Source of the DNA: Siccirubricoccus phaeus
GTDB lineage: Bacteria; Pseudomonadota; Alphaproteobacteria; Acetobacterales; Acetobacteraceae
NCBI RefSeq assembly: GCF_008360935.1
Contig: NZ_SRXO01000013.1
Coordinates: forward strand, 1 to 64,000
Direction of reading: 5' to 3'
DNA: 64,000 bases
Shown: piece by piece, positions 44,509 to 54,531 of the stretch
Numbering within the stretch: position 1 is the first letter of the stretch
Layout of the letters: the number at the start of each line of letters is the position of its first letter
The notes under the pieces: generated by a model
Told to the model about the DNA's origin: nothing
Database searches by the model: none
The model's input: the letters and a program-made list of their open reading frames with translations, nothing else
Made by a program: the position numbers and the translations under genes

Positions 44509-45539
44509 CCAGGCTCCTCGAAGTCAGCGACCTGAAGAAGCATTTCCCGATCAAGGCCGGCTTCTTCGGCGGCACCACCGGCTATGTCTATGCGGTGGAC
44601 GGCGTCTCCTTCGGCATCGACAAGGGCGAGACCCTGTCGCTCGTCGGCGAATCCGGCTGCGGCAAGTCGACCGTCGGCAAGGCGATCCTCCGCCTGTTCG
44701 ACATCACCGCCGGCCAGGTGGTGCTGGACGGCAAGCGGATCGACGACATGCCCGCCGGCTCCCTTCGCCCCCTGCGGCGCCGGGTGCAGGTGGTGTTCCA
44801 GGACCCCTTCAGCTCGCTGAACCCGCGCATGAAGGTGAAGGACATCCTGGCGGAGCCGATCCGCAATTTCGGCCTGGCGAAGGATTCGAAGGAGCTGGAC
44901 GAGCGGGTCGCCAAGCTCATGGACACGGTCCGGCTGCCGCGGGATGCGGTGAATCGCTGGCCGCATGAATTCTCCGGCGGCCAGCGCCAGCGCATCGGCA
45001 TCGCCCGCGCCCTGGCGGCGGAGCCCGACCTCATCGTCTGCGACGAGGCGGTCTCCGCCCTCGACGTCTCGGTGAAGGCGCAGATCGTCAACCTGCTGCA
45101 GGATCTGCAGGCGGAGCTGGGCCTCGCCTTGCTGTTCATCTCGCACGACCTGGCCATTGTCGAGCATATGACGCATCGCGTGGCGGTGATGTATCTCGGC
45201 AAGATCGTGGAGGTGGCGCCGAAGCGCAGCCTCTTCGCCGCGCCGAAGCACCCCTATACCCAGGCGCTGCTCTCCGCCGTGCCGGTGCCGGAGCCGGGGG
45301 CGAGCCGCCAGCGCATCATCCTGAAGGGCGACGTGCCGAGCCCGATCAACCCGCCCAAGGGTTGCCGCTTCCACACCCGCTGCCCCTATGCCTTCGACCG
45401 CTGCCGGGTGGAGGAGCCGAAGCTGGCGCAGCCAAGCACGGCCGGGGCAGGGCATGTCGCCGCCTGCCACCTGCACAGCCTGCCGGAGGCGGAGAACCCG
45501 CTGGCGGCGGCGGTCGGGGAGTTGGTCGTCCCGGCCTGA
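44505..45539 (+). CDS. ABC transporter ATPase, DppF-like
   Basis: A 344-residue second nucleotide-binding subunit: Walker [10 protein letters not shown] (48-56), Q-loop [14 protein letters not shown] typical of DppF, signature [16 protein letters not shown], Walker [13 protein letters not shown] and SHDL. C-terminal Cys-rich segment [15 protein letters not shown]. It completes the BCDF set for the nine receptors upstream. Confidence 0.96.
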   Translation: MTRLLEVSDLKKHFPIKAGFFGGTTGYVYAVDGVSFGIDKGETLSLVGESGCGKSTVGKAILRLFDITAGQVVLDGKRIDDMPAGSLRPLRRRVQVVFQDPFSSLNPRMKVKDILAEPIRNFGLAKDSKELDERVAKLMDTVRLPRDAVNRWPHEFSGGQRQRIGIARALAAEPDLIVCDEAVSALDVSVKAQIVNLLQDLQAELGLALLFISHDLAIVEHMTHRVAVMYLGKIVEVAPKRSLFAAPKHPYTQALLSAVPVPEPGASRQRIILKGDVPSPINPPKGCRFHTRCPYAFDRCRVEEPKLAQPSTAGAGHVAACHLHSLPEAENPLAAAVGELVVPA

Positions 45540-45563
45540 AGGCTGGGACGGCGCACGCGACGG

Positions 45564-45941
45564 ATGGCCACGCCGCCGCCGATCTGGGTGGAGGTGCGGG
45601 AGCGGCGCAGCCTGTTCGGCCGCGTGGTGAAGCGCTTCTTTTTCGGGTTCCAGCTCTTCATGGTGGTGCTGAGCCTCGGCACCTGTGCCGTGGTCAGCAA
45701 TTACCTCTCCGGGCCGGATCCGGAGGTGGCGATGGGCGCCGGCATGTTCGGCGTTTCCGCCTTCGCCATCCTCTGGACCATGTGGCCGCTCGGCACGGTG
45801 CTGCTGGGCATTCTGGTGCTGGTGACCAGGGGTAGGAAACGGCTGATTCCAGCGCCCGGCAGCGCGCCACCCGCCGGGCCGCCTGGTGCGCCGCCGCATC
45901 GCCCCGGCGGCAGCGTGCCGGAGGCGGGTCCGCGCCGCTGA
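45564..45941 (+). CDS. Small two-helix membrane protein, unknown function
   Basis: A 125-residue protein of no recognised family. Two hydrophobic helices (about 26-47 and 58-87) follow a charged N-terminus (RERRSLFGRVVKRF), and a Pro/Gly-rich tail covers residues 95-125. It starts 24 bases after the dppF-like stop, so it is probably in the transporter operon, and lies just before the Mo-hydroxylase genes. Could be an accessory of either. Confidence 0.6.
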   Translation: MATPPPIWVEVRERRSLFGRVVKRFFFGFQLFMVVLSLGTCAVVSNYLSGPDPEVAMGAGMFGVSAFAILWTMWPLGTVLLGILVLVTRGRKRLIPAPGSAPPAGPPGAPPHRPGGSVPEAGPRR

Positions 45942-46053
45942 TCCGCGCGCCGTCATGCCGTGACGCTTGACGGCGCGCGGGGCCGGGGCAACCTTTCCCC
46001 CAGGCGCGCGGCCCCCCTGGCCGCGCCGGCTCAGGGCTTTTGGGAGGCGCGGC

Positions 46054-46557
<504 letters not shown>

Positions 46558-46765
46558 GGAAGATCGAGGGAGGCTTTGCCTCTCTCCCTGGGCGCGGCGC
46601 GCCCCCTCCACCCCTGGAGGTCAGGCGCCAAGAACTTGGTTTCCAAAGGCCCTTCGGCCTTTGGTGGGGCTGGGAGGGGGCGCGCCTTAGGGCGCGACGC
46701 CCCTCCCGGGAATCGACAAGAAGGGCCCGGCGCAACGACGCCAGGCGGGTGGGGAGGCAGGGACC
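46558..46765. repeat. GC-rich repeat between coxS and coxL
   Basis: 208 bases that interrupt the cox operon. Contains CCAAAGGC-CCTTCG-GCCTTTGG (46643-46664) preceded by GGTTT, the same short element found near 23090, 57910 and 59230. A GGGAGGCAGGG ribosome site for coxL lies at the end. Confidence 0.6.
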
Positions 46766-49150
46766 ATGAATGCGGTGACACCCTTCGAGGGCATCGGCGC
46801 CAGTGTGAAGCGCAAGGAGGATCTGCGCTTCCTCTCCGGCCGCGGGCAGTACACGGACGACATCAACCGGCCCGGCCAGGCCTATGCCTATATCCTCCGC
46901 AGCCCGCACGCCCATGCGCGCATCGCCGGGATCGACACGGCAACAGCGGCGGCGATGCCGGGGGTGCTGGCGATCTATACCGGTGCCGACACGGCAGGGC
47001 TCGGCAGCATCCCCTGCGGCTGGCAGATCCACAACAAGGACGGCTCGCCGATGGCGGAGCCGCGGCACCCGATGCTGGCCGAGGGCAAGGTGCGCCATGT
47101 CGGCGACCAGGTCGCGGTCGTCATCGCCGAGAGCCGCGCCCAGGCCAAGGACGCCGCGGAAGCGATCGGCGTGGACTACGACGTCCTCCCCGCCGCCCCG
47201 ACGCTGGACGCCGCCCAGGTCCCCGGCGCCCCGCTTGTGCATGACGGCGTCGCCGGCAACATCTGCTATGACTGGCATATCGGCGACAAGGCGGTGAACG
47301 ACGCGGCCTTCGCCGCCGCCGCCAAAATCGTCACCTTCGAGACCACCAACAACCGCCTGGTGCCGAACGCCATGGAGCCGCGCGCGGCGATCGGCGACTA
47401 CGACACCACCACGGGCGAGTACACGCTCTTCACCACCAGCCAGAATCCACATGTCATCCGGCTGCTGATGGGCGCCTTCGTGCTGCAGATCCCGGAGGCG
47501 AAATTGCGCGTCGTCGCCCCCGATGTCGGCGGCGGCTTCGGCAGCAAGATCTACCATTATGCCGAGGAGGCGATCGTCACCTGGGCCGCCGGCAAGCTCG
47601 GCCGCCCGGTGAAATGGACCTGCGAGCGCACCGAAAGCTTCATGAGCGATGCACACGGCCGGGACCATATTACGAAGTGCTCGCTGGCGCTGGATGCGAA
47701 CGGCAAATTCCTCGGGTTGCGCGTGCATACCCAGGCCAATATGGGCGCCTATCTCTCCACCTTCGCGCCCTGCGTGCCGACCTATCTCTACGCCACCTTG
47801 CTGGCCGGCGTGTACACCACGCCGACCATCTATTGCGAGGTGACGGCGGTCTTCACCAACACCGTGCCGGTGGATGCCTATCGCGGCGCGGGCCGGCCGG
47901 AGGCGACCTATCTGCTGGAGCGTCTGGTGGACATCGCCGCGGCGGAGACGGGGATTGATCGCGTCGAGATCCGCCGGCGCAATTTCATCCCGAACGACGC
48001 TTTCCCCTATCAGACGCCCGTCGCCCTGCAATATGACAGCGGCAACTACACCGCGACCCTCGACGCCGCGCTGCAAGCCGCGGATTGGGCCGGCTTCGAA
48101 GCCCGTCGTGCCGAGGCGGCGAAGCACGGCAAGCTGCGCGGCATCGGCTGCTCCACCTATCTGGAGGCCTGCGGCATCGCGCCCTCCGCCGTGGTCGGCT
48201 CGCTCGGCGCCCGCGCCGGGCTGTACGAGGTGGGCACCATCCGCGTGCATCCCACGGGCAGCGTCACCGTCCTCACCGGCGCCCACAGCCATGGCCAGGG
48301 GCATGAGACCACCTTCGCCCAGCTCGTCGCGGACCGGCTCGGCGTGCCCGTGGCGCAGGTGGATGTGGTGCATGGGGACACCGCCAAGGTGCCCTTCGGC
48401 ATGGGCACCTATGGCAGCCGCAGCCTCGCCGTCGGTGGCAGCGCCATGTTCAAGGCGATGGACAAGATCATCGCCAAGGGCCGGAAGATCGCCGCCCATC
48501 TGATGGAAGCCTCGGTCGAGGACATCGAATTCGACCGCGGCACCTTCCGCGTCGCCGGTACGGACCGCACCAAGGCGCTGGCCGAGATCAGCCTCGCCGC
48601 CTATGTGCCGCATAATTACCCCATCGAGGAGCTGGAGCCGGGCCTCGAGGAAACCGCCTTCTACGACCCGAAGAACTTCACCTATCCGGGCGGCTGCCAC
48701 ATCGCGGAAATCGAGATCGACCCTGAGACCGGGAAGGTCAGCGTGGTGAATTTCACCGCGGTGGACGATGTCGGCCGCGTCATCAACCCGATGATCGTGG
48801 AAGGCCAGGTGCAGGGCGGCGTCGCCCAGGGCATCGGCCAGGCGCTGCTGGAGCACGCCGTCTATGATGCCGACGGCCAGCTCCTCTCCGGTTCGATGAT
48901 GGACTATACCATGCCGCGGGCCGATGATCTGCCGCTGGTCGGCGTGGCGACCCACACCACGCTTTGCACCCACAACCCGCTCGGGGTGAAGGGCTGCGGC
49001 GAGGTCGGGGCCATCGGCTCCCCGCCCGCGGTGATGAATGCGGTGGTGGATGCCTTGAAGAGCTACGGGGTGCGCCATATCGAGATGCCGGCGACGCCGG
49101 CGAAGATCTGGGGCATCCTCCATGCCGGCCGGAAGCTGGCCGCGGAATAG
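46766..49150 (+). CDS. coxL: Mo-hydroxylase large subunit, form II CoxL-like
   Basis: A 794-residue molybdopterin-cytosine-dinucleotide subunit of the xanthine oxidase family. VGGGFGSK (about 252-259), the active-site loop AYRGAGR (371-377), [11 protein letters not shown] and the catalytic Glu746 in [12 protein letters not shown] are present. Form I CO dehydrogenases have AYRCSFR with a Cu-binding Cys; here Gly stands at that place, so this is a form II enzyme whose substrate is probably not CO. It should oxidise some heterocycle, aldehyde or similar compound. Separated from coxS by 208 bases and from coxM by 72. Confidence 0.93.
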   Translation: MNAVTPFEGIGASVKRKEDLRFLSGRGQYTDDINRPGQAYAYILRSPHAHARIAGIDTATAAAMPGVLAIYTGADTAGLGSIPCGWQIHNKDGSPMAEPRHPMLAEGKVRHVGDQVAVVIAESRAQAKDAAEAIGVDYDVLPAAPTLDAAQVPGAPLVHDGVAGNICYDWHIGDKAVNDAAFAAAAKIVTFETTNNRLVPNAMEPRAAIGDYDTTTGEYTLFTTSQNPHVIRLLMGAFVLQIPEAKLRVVAPDVGGGFGSKIYHYAEEAIVTWAAGKLGRPVKWTCERTESFMSDAHGRDHITKCSLALDANGKFLGLRVHTQANMGAYLSTFAPCVPTYLYATLLAGVYTTPTIYCEVTAVFTNTVPVDAYRGAGRPEATYLLERLVDIAAAETGIDRVEIRRRNFIPNDAFPYQTPVALQYDSGNYTATLDAALQAADWAGFEARRAEAAKHGKLRGIGCSTYLEACGIAPSAVVGSLGARAGLYEVGTIRVHPTGSVTVLTGAHSHGQGHETTFAQLVADRLGVPVAQVDVVHGDTAKVPFGMGTYGSRSLAVGGSAMFKAMDKIIAKGRKIAAHLMEASVEDIEFDRGTFRVAGTDRTKALAEISLAAYVPHNYPIEELEPGLEETAFYDPKNFTYPGGCHIAEIEIDPETGKVSVVNFTAVDDVGRVINPMIVEGQVQGGVAQGIGQALLEHAVYDADGQLLSGSMMDYTMPRADDLPLVGVATHTTLCTHNPLGVKGCGEVGAIGSPPAVMNAVVDALKSYGVRHIEMPATPAKIWGILHAGRKLAAE

Positions 49151-49222
49151 CACCGGGACGGACGCCGCGGGAATGCAGCCCGCGGCCGCGCCGGCCGGCG
49201 GACGAGCAGAGGGAGTTGGACG

Positions 49223-50017
49223 ATGTATGATTTCGCCTACCACAAGCCCGCCTCGGTCGCCGATGCGGTGAAGCTCCTCTCGGCCGATCCGGATGCGCGG
49301 CCGATCTCCGGCGGCCAGACCCTGCTGCCGGCGCTGAAGCACCGGCTGAACAAGCCCAGCGCCATCATCGATCTCTCCGGCATCGCCGAGCTGCGCGGCA
49401 TCCGGCGGGAGGGCGACAAGCTGGTCATCGGCGCCCTCACCAAGCATGTGGAAGTGGCGGACAGCGCCGAGGTGAAATCCGCCATCCCGGCCCTCGCCCA
49501 GCTCGCCGGCACCATCGGCGACACCCAGGTGCGCAACCGCGGCACCATGGGCGGCAGCGTCTCCAACAACGACCCGGCGGCGGACTACCCCGCGGCGGTG
49601 CTGGCGCTGGACGCCACTATCGTCACCGACAAGCGCCGCATCGCCGCGGATGAGTTCTTCCTCGGCATGTTCACCACGGCGCTGGAGCCGGGCGAGCTGC
49701 TGGTGGCGATCGAATTCCCCATCCCGGAGAAGGCCGGCTACGCCAAGATGAAGAACCCGGCCAGCCGCTACGTCATGGCCGGCGCCTTTGTCGCCAAGAC
49801 CAAGTCCGGCGTGCGCGTCGCCATCAACGGCGCCGGCCCCTGCGTCTTCCGCCAGACGGAGATGGAGCAGGCCCTGACCGCAAATTGGTCGCCGGATGCC
49901 GTCGCCAGCATCAAGCAGCCCGCCGACGACCTCAACAGCGACATCCATGGCAGCGCCGAATACCGCGCGCACCTGGTCACGGTGATGGCGAAGCGCGCCG
50001 TCGCCGCCGCGGGCTGA
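49223..50017 (+). CDS. coxM: Mo-hydroxylase FAD subunit, CoxM-like
   Basis: A 264-residue FAD-binding subunit. SGGQTLLPALKHRL (about 30-43) and the TIGDTQVRNRGTMGGSVSNNDPAADYPAAVLAL signature bind FAD. YVMAGAFVA and the C-terminal CO-dehydrogenase-type domain follow. GAGGGAG precedes the ATG. A TctC receptor gene starts seven bases after the stop, linking import or sensing to this enzyme. Confidence 0.94.
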   Translation: MYDFAYHKPASVADAVKLLSADPDARPISGGQTLLPALKHRLNKPSAIIDLSGIAELRGIRREGDKLVIGALTKHVEVADSAEVKSAIPALAQLAGTIGDTQVRNRGTMGGSVSNNDPAADYPAAVLALDATIVTDKRRIAADEFFLGMFTTALEPGELLVAIEFPIPEKAGYAKMKNPASRYVMAGAFVAKTKSGVRVAINGAGPCVFRQTEMEQALTANWSPDAVASIKQPADDLNSDIHGSAEYRAHLVTVMAKRAVAAAG

Positions 50018-50024
50018 AGCGGCG

Positions 50025-50987
50025 ATGCGCCGCCGTGGTCTGATCCTCGGCGGCGCGCTGCTGCCGCTGGCGGCCCGCTCCCAGGGGGCCTGGCCCCAGC
50101 GCCCCATCCGCATCGTCATCCCCTACCCGCCGGGCGGCGCCAGCGACATCATCGCCCGGATGCTGGCGCCGCACCTGACCGAGAGCCTCGGCCAGACTGT
50201 GGTGGTGGAGAACCGCCCCGGCGCCAATGGCTTCATCGCCGGGGAGCTGGTGGCCCGCGCCGCGCCGGATGGCTACACCCTGCTGATGGGCAATGCCGGG
50301 CCGAACGGCATGGGCCCGGCGCTCTATGGCAGCCGCACCCCCTATGACGCGCTGCGCGACTTCGCCCCGGTCATGGCGGTCTCCGTCGTGCCGCAGATCA
50401 TGGCGGTGCATCCCCAGGTGCCGGTGCGCAATGTGCCGGAATTCCTCGCCTATGCGAAGGAGCTGAACGGGCGGATGAGCTACGGCTCGGCCGGGGTCGG
50501 CTCGGCCGGGCATATGGCGATGGAGCTGCTGAAGAGCCTGACCGGCGTGCAGCTCACCCATGTGCCCTATCGCGGCAGCTCGCCCTCCACCGCCGACCTC
50601 ATCGCCGGCGTGATTCCGGTGAACTTCGATACCGTGCCGGTGCTGCTGCCGCATCATCGCGGCGGCAGGGTGCACGGCATCGCCGTTTCCTCGAAGGAGC
50701 GGGTGCCGGAGGCGCCGGAGCTGGCGGCGATCGCCGAGACGATACCGGACTTCGAGACGGTGAGCTGGGGCGGCATCCTTGCCCCCGCCGCCACGCCGAA
50801 GCCGGTGATCGCGCAGTTGAACGCCGCGCTGCGCACCGCCATGGCGCGGCCGGATGTCGGCGGGGCGCTGGCCGCCCAGGGCATCCAGCCGCAAAGCGGC
50901 CCGCCCGAGGCCTTCGGCGCCTATGTCGAGGCCGAGCTCCGCAAATGGACCGAGGTGGTGCAGCGCATGGGGCTGCGGCCGGAATAG
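50025..50987 (+). CDS. TctC/Bug-family receptor in the cox operon
   Basis: A 320-residue periplasmic receptor. Short basic leader MRRRGLILGGALLPLAARSQG, then the Bug core WPQRPIRIVIPYPPGGASD, VVVENRPGANG, RAAPDGYTLLMG, YGSAGVGSAGHM and the VPYRGSSP ligand loop. TctA and TctB partners are absent. Being seven bases from coxM, it probably shares the messenger and may bind the substrate or product of the Mo-hydroxylase. That link is inferred. Confidence 0.9.
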   Translation: MRRRGLILGGALLPLAARSQGAWPQRPIRIVIPYPPGGASDIIARMLAPHLTESLGQTVVVENRPGANGFIAGELVARAAPDGYTLLMGNAGPNGMGPALYGSRTPYDALRDFAPVMAVSVVPQIMAVHPQVPVRNVPEFLAYAKELNGRMSYGSAGVGSAGHMAMELLKSLTGVQLTHVPYRGSSPSTADLIAGVIPVNFDTVPVLLPHHRGGRVHGIAVSSKERVPEAPELAAIAETIPDFETVSWGGILAPAATPKPVIAQLNAALRTAMARPDVGGALAAQGIQPQSGPPEAFGAYVEAELRKWTEVVQRMGLRPE

Positions 50988-51256
50988 CCGGTCCCCGGCG
51001 ACGCAGCCGGGCTCCGCCAGCGGCGCGGCATCGCGCGGCATGACAGGCTGCGTCCTGGGATGGAATCCTGGCATCGGAACCGGGCGCCGCGGATGAGGCG
51101 GCTCCCGCCGCGGCGAGGTCCCGGGCACCGGAGCCGGGTGTCGCGGCCGGCGCGGCGCATCGCCCGCACTCCGAACGGTCGAGCCCTGGACTTCCGCCCG
51201 GGCCGGCGCAAGGCTGCGGGCATAAGGCCGCATGACGGCCGGGAGGAAGGGTCATC
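50988..51256. other. Intergenic stretch without a recognised gene
   Basis: 269 bases; reading frames are Arg-rich shadows. AGGAAGGGTC before 51257 is the ribosome site of the dioxygenase gene. Confidence 0.4.
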
Positions 51257-52282
51257 ATGCCGCAACCGCGCCGCCCCGTCACCGAAGCTGCCGCCTGGAC
51301 GCGCCTGGAGATGGAGGCCGATCCAGGCTGGCGCTTCCAGCTTTCGCCGCCGCAGATCGCGGAGCTGGATGCGGCCCTGGCCGCGGTGCAGGCGCGCGGC
51401 CTGGCGCTGCCCGCGGTGACGCGGGAGGATTTCCCGCTGCCCTCCTGGGCCGGGCTGCTGGCCGCCATCCGCGCCCAGCTCAGCACCGGCCGCGGCCTCG
51501 CGCTGCTGCGCGGCCTGCCGGTGGAGCGGTACACGGAAGAAGAGGCGCGCCTCGCCCATTGGGGCATCGGCACCTATCTGGGCGAGGCGGTGACGCAGAA
51601 TGCGGCGGCGGAGCTGATCGCCGGCGTCTATGACCGCGGCCAGACCTATGGCGGCGATGTCCGCGCCTACCAGGTGCGGGCGGAGCTTTCGATGCATTGC
51701 GATAATTCGGACATCGTCGCGCTGTTCTGCCTGCGCCAGGCGAAATCCGGTGGCGAGACGCTGCTGACCAGCGCGCTCTCCATCTACAACCGGCTGCTGG
51801 CGGAAATGCCGGAGGCGCTGCCGCTGCTGGAAGCCGGCTTCCCCTATGACCGCAAGGGGGAGGAAGGGCCGGGCGAGCCGCCTATCAGCGCGCCCATCCC
51901 GGTCTTCGCCCGGGCCAGCGACGGCACGGTCAGCGCGCGCTATGCCCGCTCCTACATCACCAGGGCGGAGCAGCGCAGCGGCATCCCGCTGCCGCCGGCG
52001 GGCAAGGCGGCGCTGGACGCCTTCGACCGCATCGCGCTGGACCCCGCGCTGCTGCTGGAATTCCACCTGCGGCCGGGGGAGATCCAATTCGCCAACAACT
52101 ACACCGTGCTGCATGCCCGCCGCGGCTTCGAGGATGACCCGGAACCGGAGCGGCGGCGGCTGATGCTGCGGCTGTGGCTGCAGAATGATTCGCTGCGGCG
52201 GGTCGAGGATACGCAGCTTCGCTTCGGCTTCACCCGGTTCGGGAATCACGGGCGGACGGCGCGAGAGTTGCTGGCGGCGTAG
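51257..52282 (+). CDS. TauD/TfdA-family Fe(II)/2-oxoglutarate-type dioxygenase
   Basis: A 341-residue enzyme. MHCDNSD (about 147-153) gives the HxD pair, and the distal His lies in VLHARRGFEDDPE with the following Arg (RRLMLRLWL) for the 2-oxoglutarate carboxylate. FANNYTVLH is typical of this group, which includes gamma-butyrobetaine and taurine hydroxylases. The substrate is unknown. It is followed by HpxZ-like and FAD-oxidase genes and preceded by a Bug receptor, suggesting a small catabolic cluster. Confidence 0.88.
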   Translation: MPQPRRPVTEAAAWTRLEMEADPGWRFQLSPPQIAELDAALAAVQARGLALPAVTREDFPLPSWAGLLAAIRAQLSTGRGLALLRGLPVERYTEEEARLAHWGIGTYLGEAVTQNAAAELIAGVYDRGQTYGGDVRAYQVRAELSMHCDNSDIVALFCLRQAKSGGETLLTSALSIYNRLLAEMPEALPLLEAGFPYDRKGEEGPGEPPISAPIPVFARASDGTVSARYARSYITRAEQRSGIPLPPAGKAALDAFDRIALDPALLLEFHLRPGEIQFANNYTVLHARRGFEDDPEPERRRLMLRLWLQNDSLRRVEDTQLRFGFTRFGNHGRTARELLAA

Positions 52283-52562
52283 AGCCAGGGGCGCCGCCCC
52301 TGGAACCCCGGCAGAGGGCGCTGCCCTCTGCACTCCCGCCGGGGACCGGACCGGTCCCCGGACCCCGGTCTGAGCTTTGGGCGCGACGGTTCAACCTGCC
52401 GACTCACGGCGGGGGCCGGGAGGAAGCTCTTCCCGCGGCGGAGGTGCAGGGCGCGGGCACTGCCGCGACGACCTCCTGCTGAGGGGGTGGGAACGAAGCC
52501 CCTATCTTCCTCCCGCTTCCCCGGCGCGGCATCCTGCCTCCCGCACCAGGGCAGGAGAGAGC
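52283..52562. repeat. GC-rich intergenic repeats
   Basis: 280 bases. Holds GGGCGCCGCCCC, AGAGGGCGCTGCCCTCT and GGGGACCGGACCGGTCCCC hairpins and a block (52393-52470) similar to 19975-20045. A GGGCAGGAGAG site at the end serves the next gene. Confidence 0.6.
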
Positions 52563-52967
52563 ATGCAGATCGACGACCCGGCGGTGATCGCCGAGGCCCG
52601 CGCCGTCTTCGACCGCTACGAAGCCGCCATCGCCGCCAATGACGGCGCCGTGCTGAACGACACCTTCTGGGCCGATCCGCGCACCGTGCGCTTCGGCATC
52701 ACGGAGATCCTCTACGGCATCGCGGCGATCATGGCCTTCCGCAGCTCCGTCGCCCGCTACGCGCCGCGGGCCACGCGGAAGGTGCACATCACCGCCTTCG
52801 GCCAGGACTTCGCCTGCACCCACCTGGAATATGAGCGCCAGGATACCGGCCTGATCGGGCGGGAGACGAAGATCATGGTCCGGCTGCCCGAAATCGGGTG
52901 GAAGGTGGTCTCCGCCCATGTCTCCCTGCTGGCGCCGAGCGATCCCGGCCGCGTCCAGAAGGGCTGA
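52563..52967 (+). CDS. HpxZ/AtzH-like protein (DUF3225, NTF2 fold)
   Basis: A 134-residue protein with an NTF2/SnoaL-like alpha-beta fold. DTFWADPRTVRFGITEILYG, IMAFRSSVARYAPRATRKV and the GWKVVSAHVSLL end match HpxZ of oxalurate catabolism and AtzH of cyanuric-acid breakdown, small proteins linked with amidases acting on urea-type compounds. No amidase is next to it. It follows the dioxygenase and precedes the FAD oxidase on the same strand. Confidence 0.85.
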   Translation: MQIDDPAVIAEARAVFDRYEAAIAANDGAVLNDTFWADPRTVRFGITEILYGIAAIMAFRSSVARYAPRATRKVHITAFGQDFACTHLEYERQDTGLIGRETKIMVRLPEIGWKVVSAHVSLLAPSDPGRVQKG

Positions 52968-53009
52968 GTCACCCCTCCTCGCCTCGGCGCCAGCCGCTAT
53001 GCTGCGCCG

Positions 53010-53180
53010 ATGCAGACCGTCGAATGCTTTTCCGCGCTGTCGAGTCCCTGGATGCATGTCGCCGGGCCGCAGCTCTGCGCCGTCCCTGACCGGCATTGCG
53101 CACAACTCGTGCGCCGCGCCTCCGGGTTCCCCCGACTGGCCCCGCCGACGCCGGCCGGCGCGAAGGTGCAGCGGGCGTGA
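53010..53180 (+). CDS. Possible small protein coupled to the FAD oxidase
   Basis: A 56-codon ORF beginning MQTVECFSALSSPWMHVAGP. Its TGA overlaps the GTG start of the next gene in a GTGA arrangement, and TATGCT (52998-53003) lies six bases before the ATG, as in leaderless transcripts. No family recognised, three Cys residues. Could be a leader peptide or chance. Confidence 0.3.
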   Translation: MQTVECFSALSSPWMHVAGPQLCAVPDRHCAQLVRRASGFPRLAPPTPAGAKVQRA

Positions 53181-54436
53181 CCCATACCGTCATCATCGGC
53201 GCCGGCATCCTCGGCGCCTGCACTGCGCTGGAGCTGCTGAAGGCCGGCCACAAGGTCACCATCCTCGACCCAGGCCCGCCAGGCGGGGAGCAGGCGGCGA
53301 GCTACGGCAATGGCTGCTGGCTCAGCCCCGCCTCCGTCATCCCGCCGGCCCTGCCGGGGCTGTGGAAGAAGGTGCCGGGCTTCCTCGCCGATCCGCTCGG
53401 ACCGCTCGCCATCCGCTGGTCCTATTTCCCGCGCGTGCTGCCCTGGCTGCTCCGCTACCTCGCCTCCGGCTGGACCGAGGCGCGGGTGCACCGCACCGCC
53501 ATCGCCCTCCGCGCCCTGGTGCAGGACGCCCCCGCCCTGCATGCCGCGCTGGCCGAGGCCGCCGGCGTCGGCCATCTCATCCAGCGCCGCGGGCTGATGT
53601 ACATCTACCCCGACCGCCGGGACTTCGAGGCCGAGGCCCTCGCCTGGCGCCTCCGCCGCGCCGTCGGGGTGAAATGGGTGGAGCTCTCCGCCGAGGAGCT
53701 GCGCCAGCGCGAGCCGGAGCTGGACCCGCGCTACCGCTTCGCGCTGGTGGTGGAGGAGGGCGGGCATTGCCTCGACCCTGGCGCCTATGTCGCGGCGCTG
53801 GTGGCGCTGGCCGAGGCGGAGGGGGCGCAGCGCCTCGCCGCCCGCGCCACCGGCTTCCGCATCGAGGCCGGGCGGCTGCGCGCCGTCAGGACCGAAGGTG
53901 GGGAGGTGGCCTGCGACCGTGCCGTCATCGCCGCCGGCGCTTATTCCAGGCCGCTCGCCGCCGCTGCCGGGGATGACGTGCCGCTGGAGACGGAGCGGGG
54001 CTACCACGCCGTCATCCAGGGGGCGGCGACCGGGCCGCGCACCCCGATGATGCCCTCAGACGGCAAGATGAGCGTGACCATGACCGCCGGCGGGCTGCGC
54101 TGCGCCGGCCAGGTAGAGATCGCCGGGCTGGAAGCCGCCCCGAATTGGCAGCGGGCGGCGATCCTGCGTGACCATCTGCTGCGCAGCTTCCCCGGCCTGC
54201 CGCGGGAGCTGCCGGCGGAGCGGGTGCGGTTCTGGATGGGCCACCGCCCCAGCATGCCGGACGGGCTGCCCTGCCTCGGCCCCGCCCGGGCGACGCCGGA
54301 TGTCGTGCACGCTTTCGGCCATGGCCATGTCGGCCTGGCGGCGGCACCGCGTTCCGCGCAATTGGTGATGCAAATCCTGACTGGACAAGCGCCTGCGGTT
54401 GAGACGAAACCATATGCTGCGAGTCGATTCGGATGA
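53177..54436 (+). CDS. FAD-dependent amine/amino-acid oxidoreductase (DadA-like)
   Basis: A 419-residue DAO-family flavoprotein. VIIGAGILGACTALELLKAGHKVTILDP is the Rossmann FAD motif; SYGNGCWLSPASVIPPALPG is typical of DadA. GHCLDPGAYVAALVALAEAEG and the C-terminal GHRPSMPDGLPCLGP and FGHGHVGLAAAP signatures complete it. It probably oxidises a D-amino acid or secondary amine. The GTG is chosen because it begins the first strand and has AGGTG upstream; the longer in-frame extension is Arg/Pro-rich. Confidence 0.9.
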   Translation: MTHTVIIGAGILGACTALELLKAGHKVTILDPGPPGGEQAASYGNGCWLSPASVIPPALPGLWKKVPGFLADPLGPLAIRWSYFPRVLPWLLRYLASGWTEARVHRTAIALRALVQDAPALHAALAEAAGVGHLIQRRGLMYIYPDRRDFEAEALAWRLRRAVGVKWVELSAEELRQREPELDPRYRFALVVEEGGHCLDPGAYVAALVALAEAEGAQRLAARATGFRIEAGRLRAVRTEGGEVACDRAVIAAGAYSRPLAAAAGDDVPLETERGYHAVIQGAATGPRTPMMPSDGKMSVTMTAGGLRCAGQVEIAGLEAAPNWQRAAILRDHLLRSFPGLPRELPAERVRFWMGHRPSMPDGLPCLGPARATPDVVHAFGHGHVGLAAAPRSAQLVMQILTGQAPAVETKPYAASRFG

Positions 54437-54531
54437 TTTACCGCTCGCATTGCGGTCGTCGGAGTGTCACACTCAGCGTCTAGTGGTCCGCTTTCCGCGG
54501 GGCCACGCGACACTGACACGGATAATAAAAA
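54437..54531. promoter_or_regulatory. Leader region of the double cold-shock gene
   Basis: 95 bases with unusually AT-rich GGATAATAAAA just before the start codon and no Shine-Dalgarno sequence. A short GGAGTGTCACACTC-type inverted repeat lies near 54460. Cold-shock leaders often control translation; not proven here. Confidence 0.35.

Noticed and set aside
46766-49150. Classical aerobic CO dehydrogenase (form I)
   Set aside because: The active-site loop is AYRGAGR without the Cu-binding Cys, and gene order is S-L-M.
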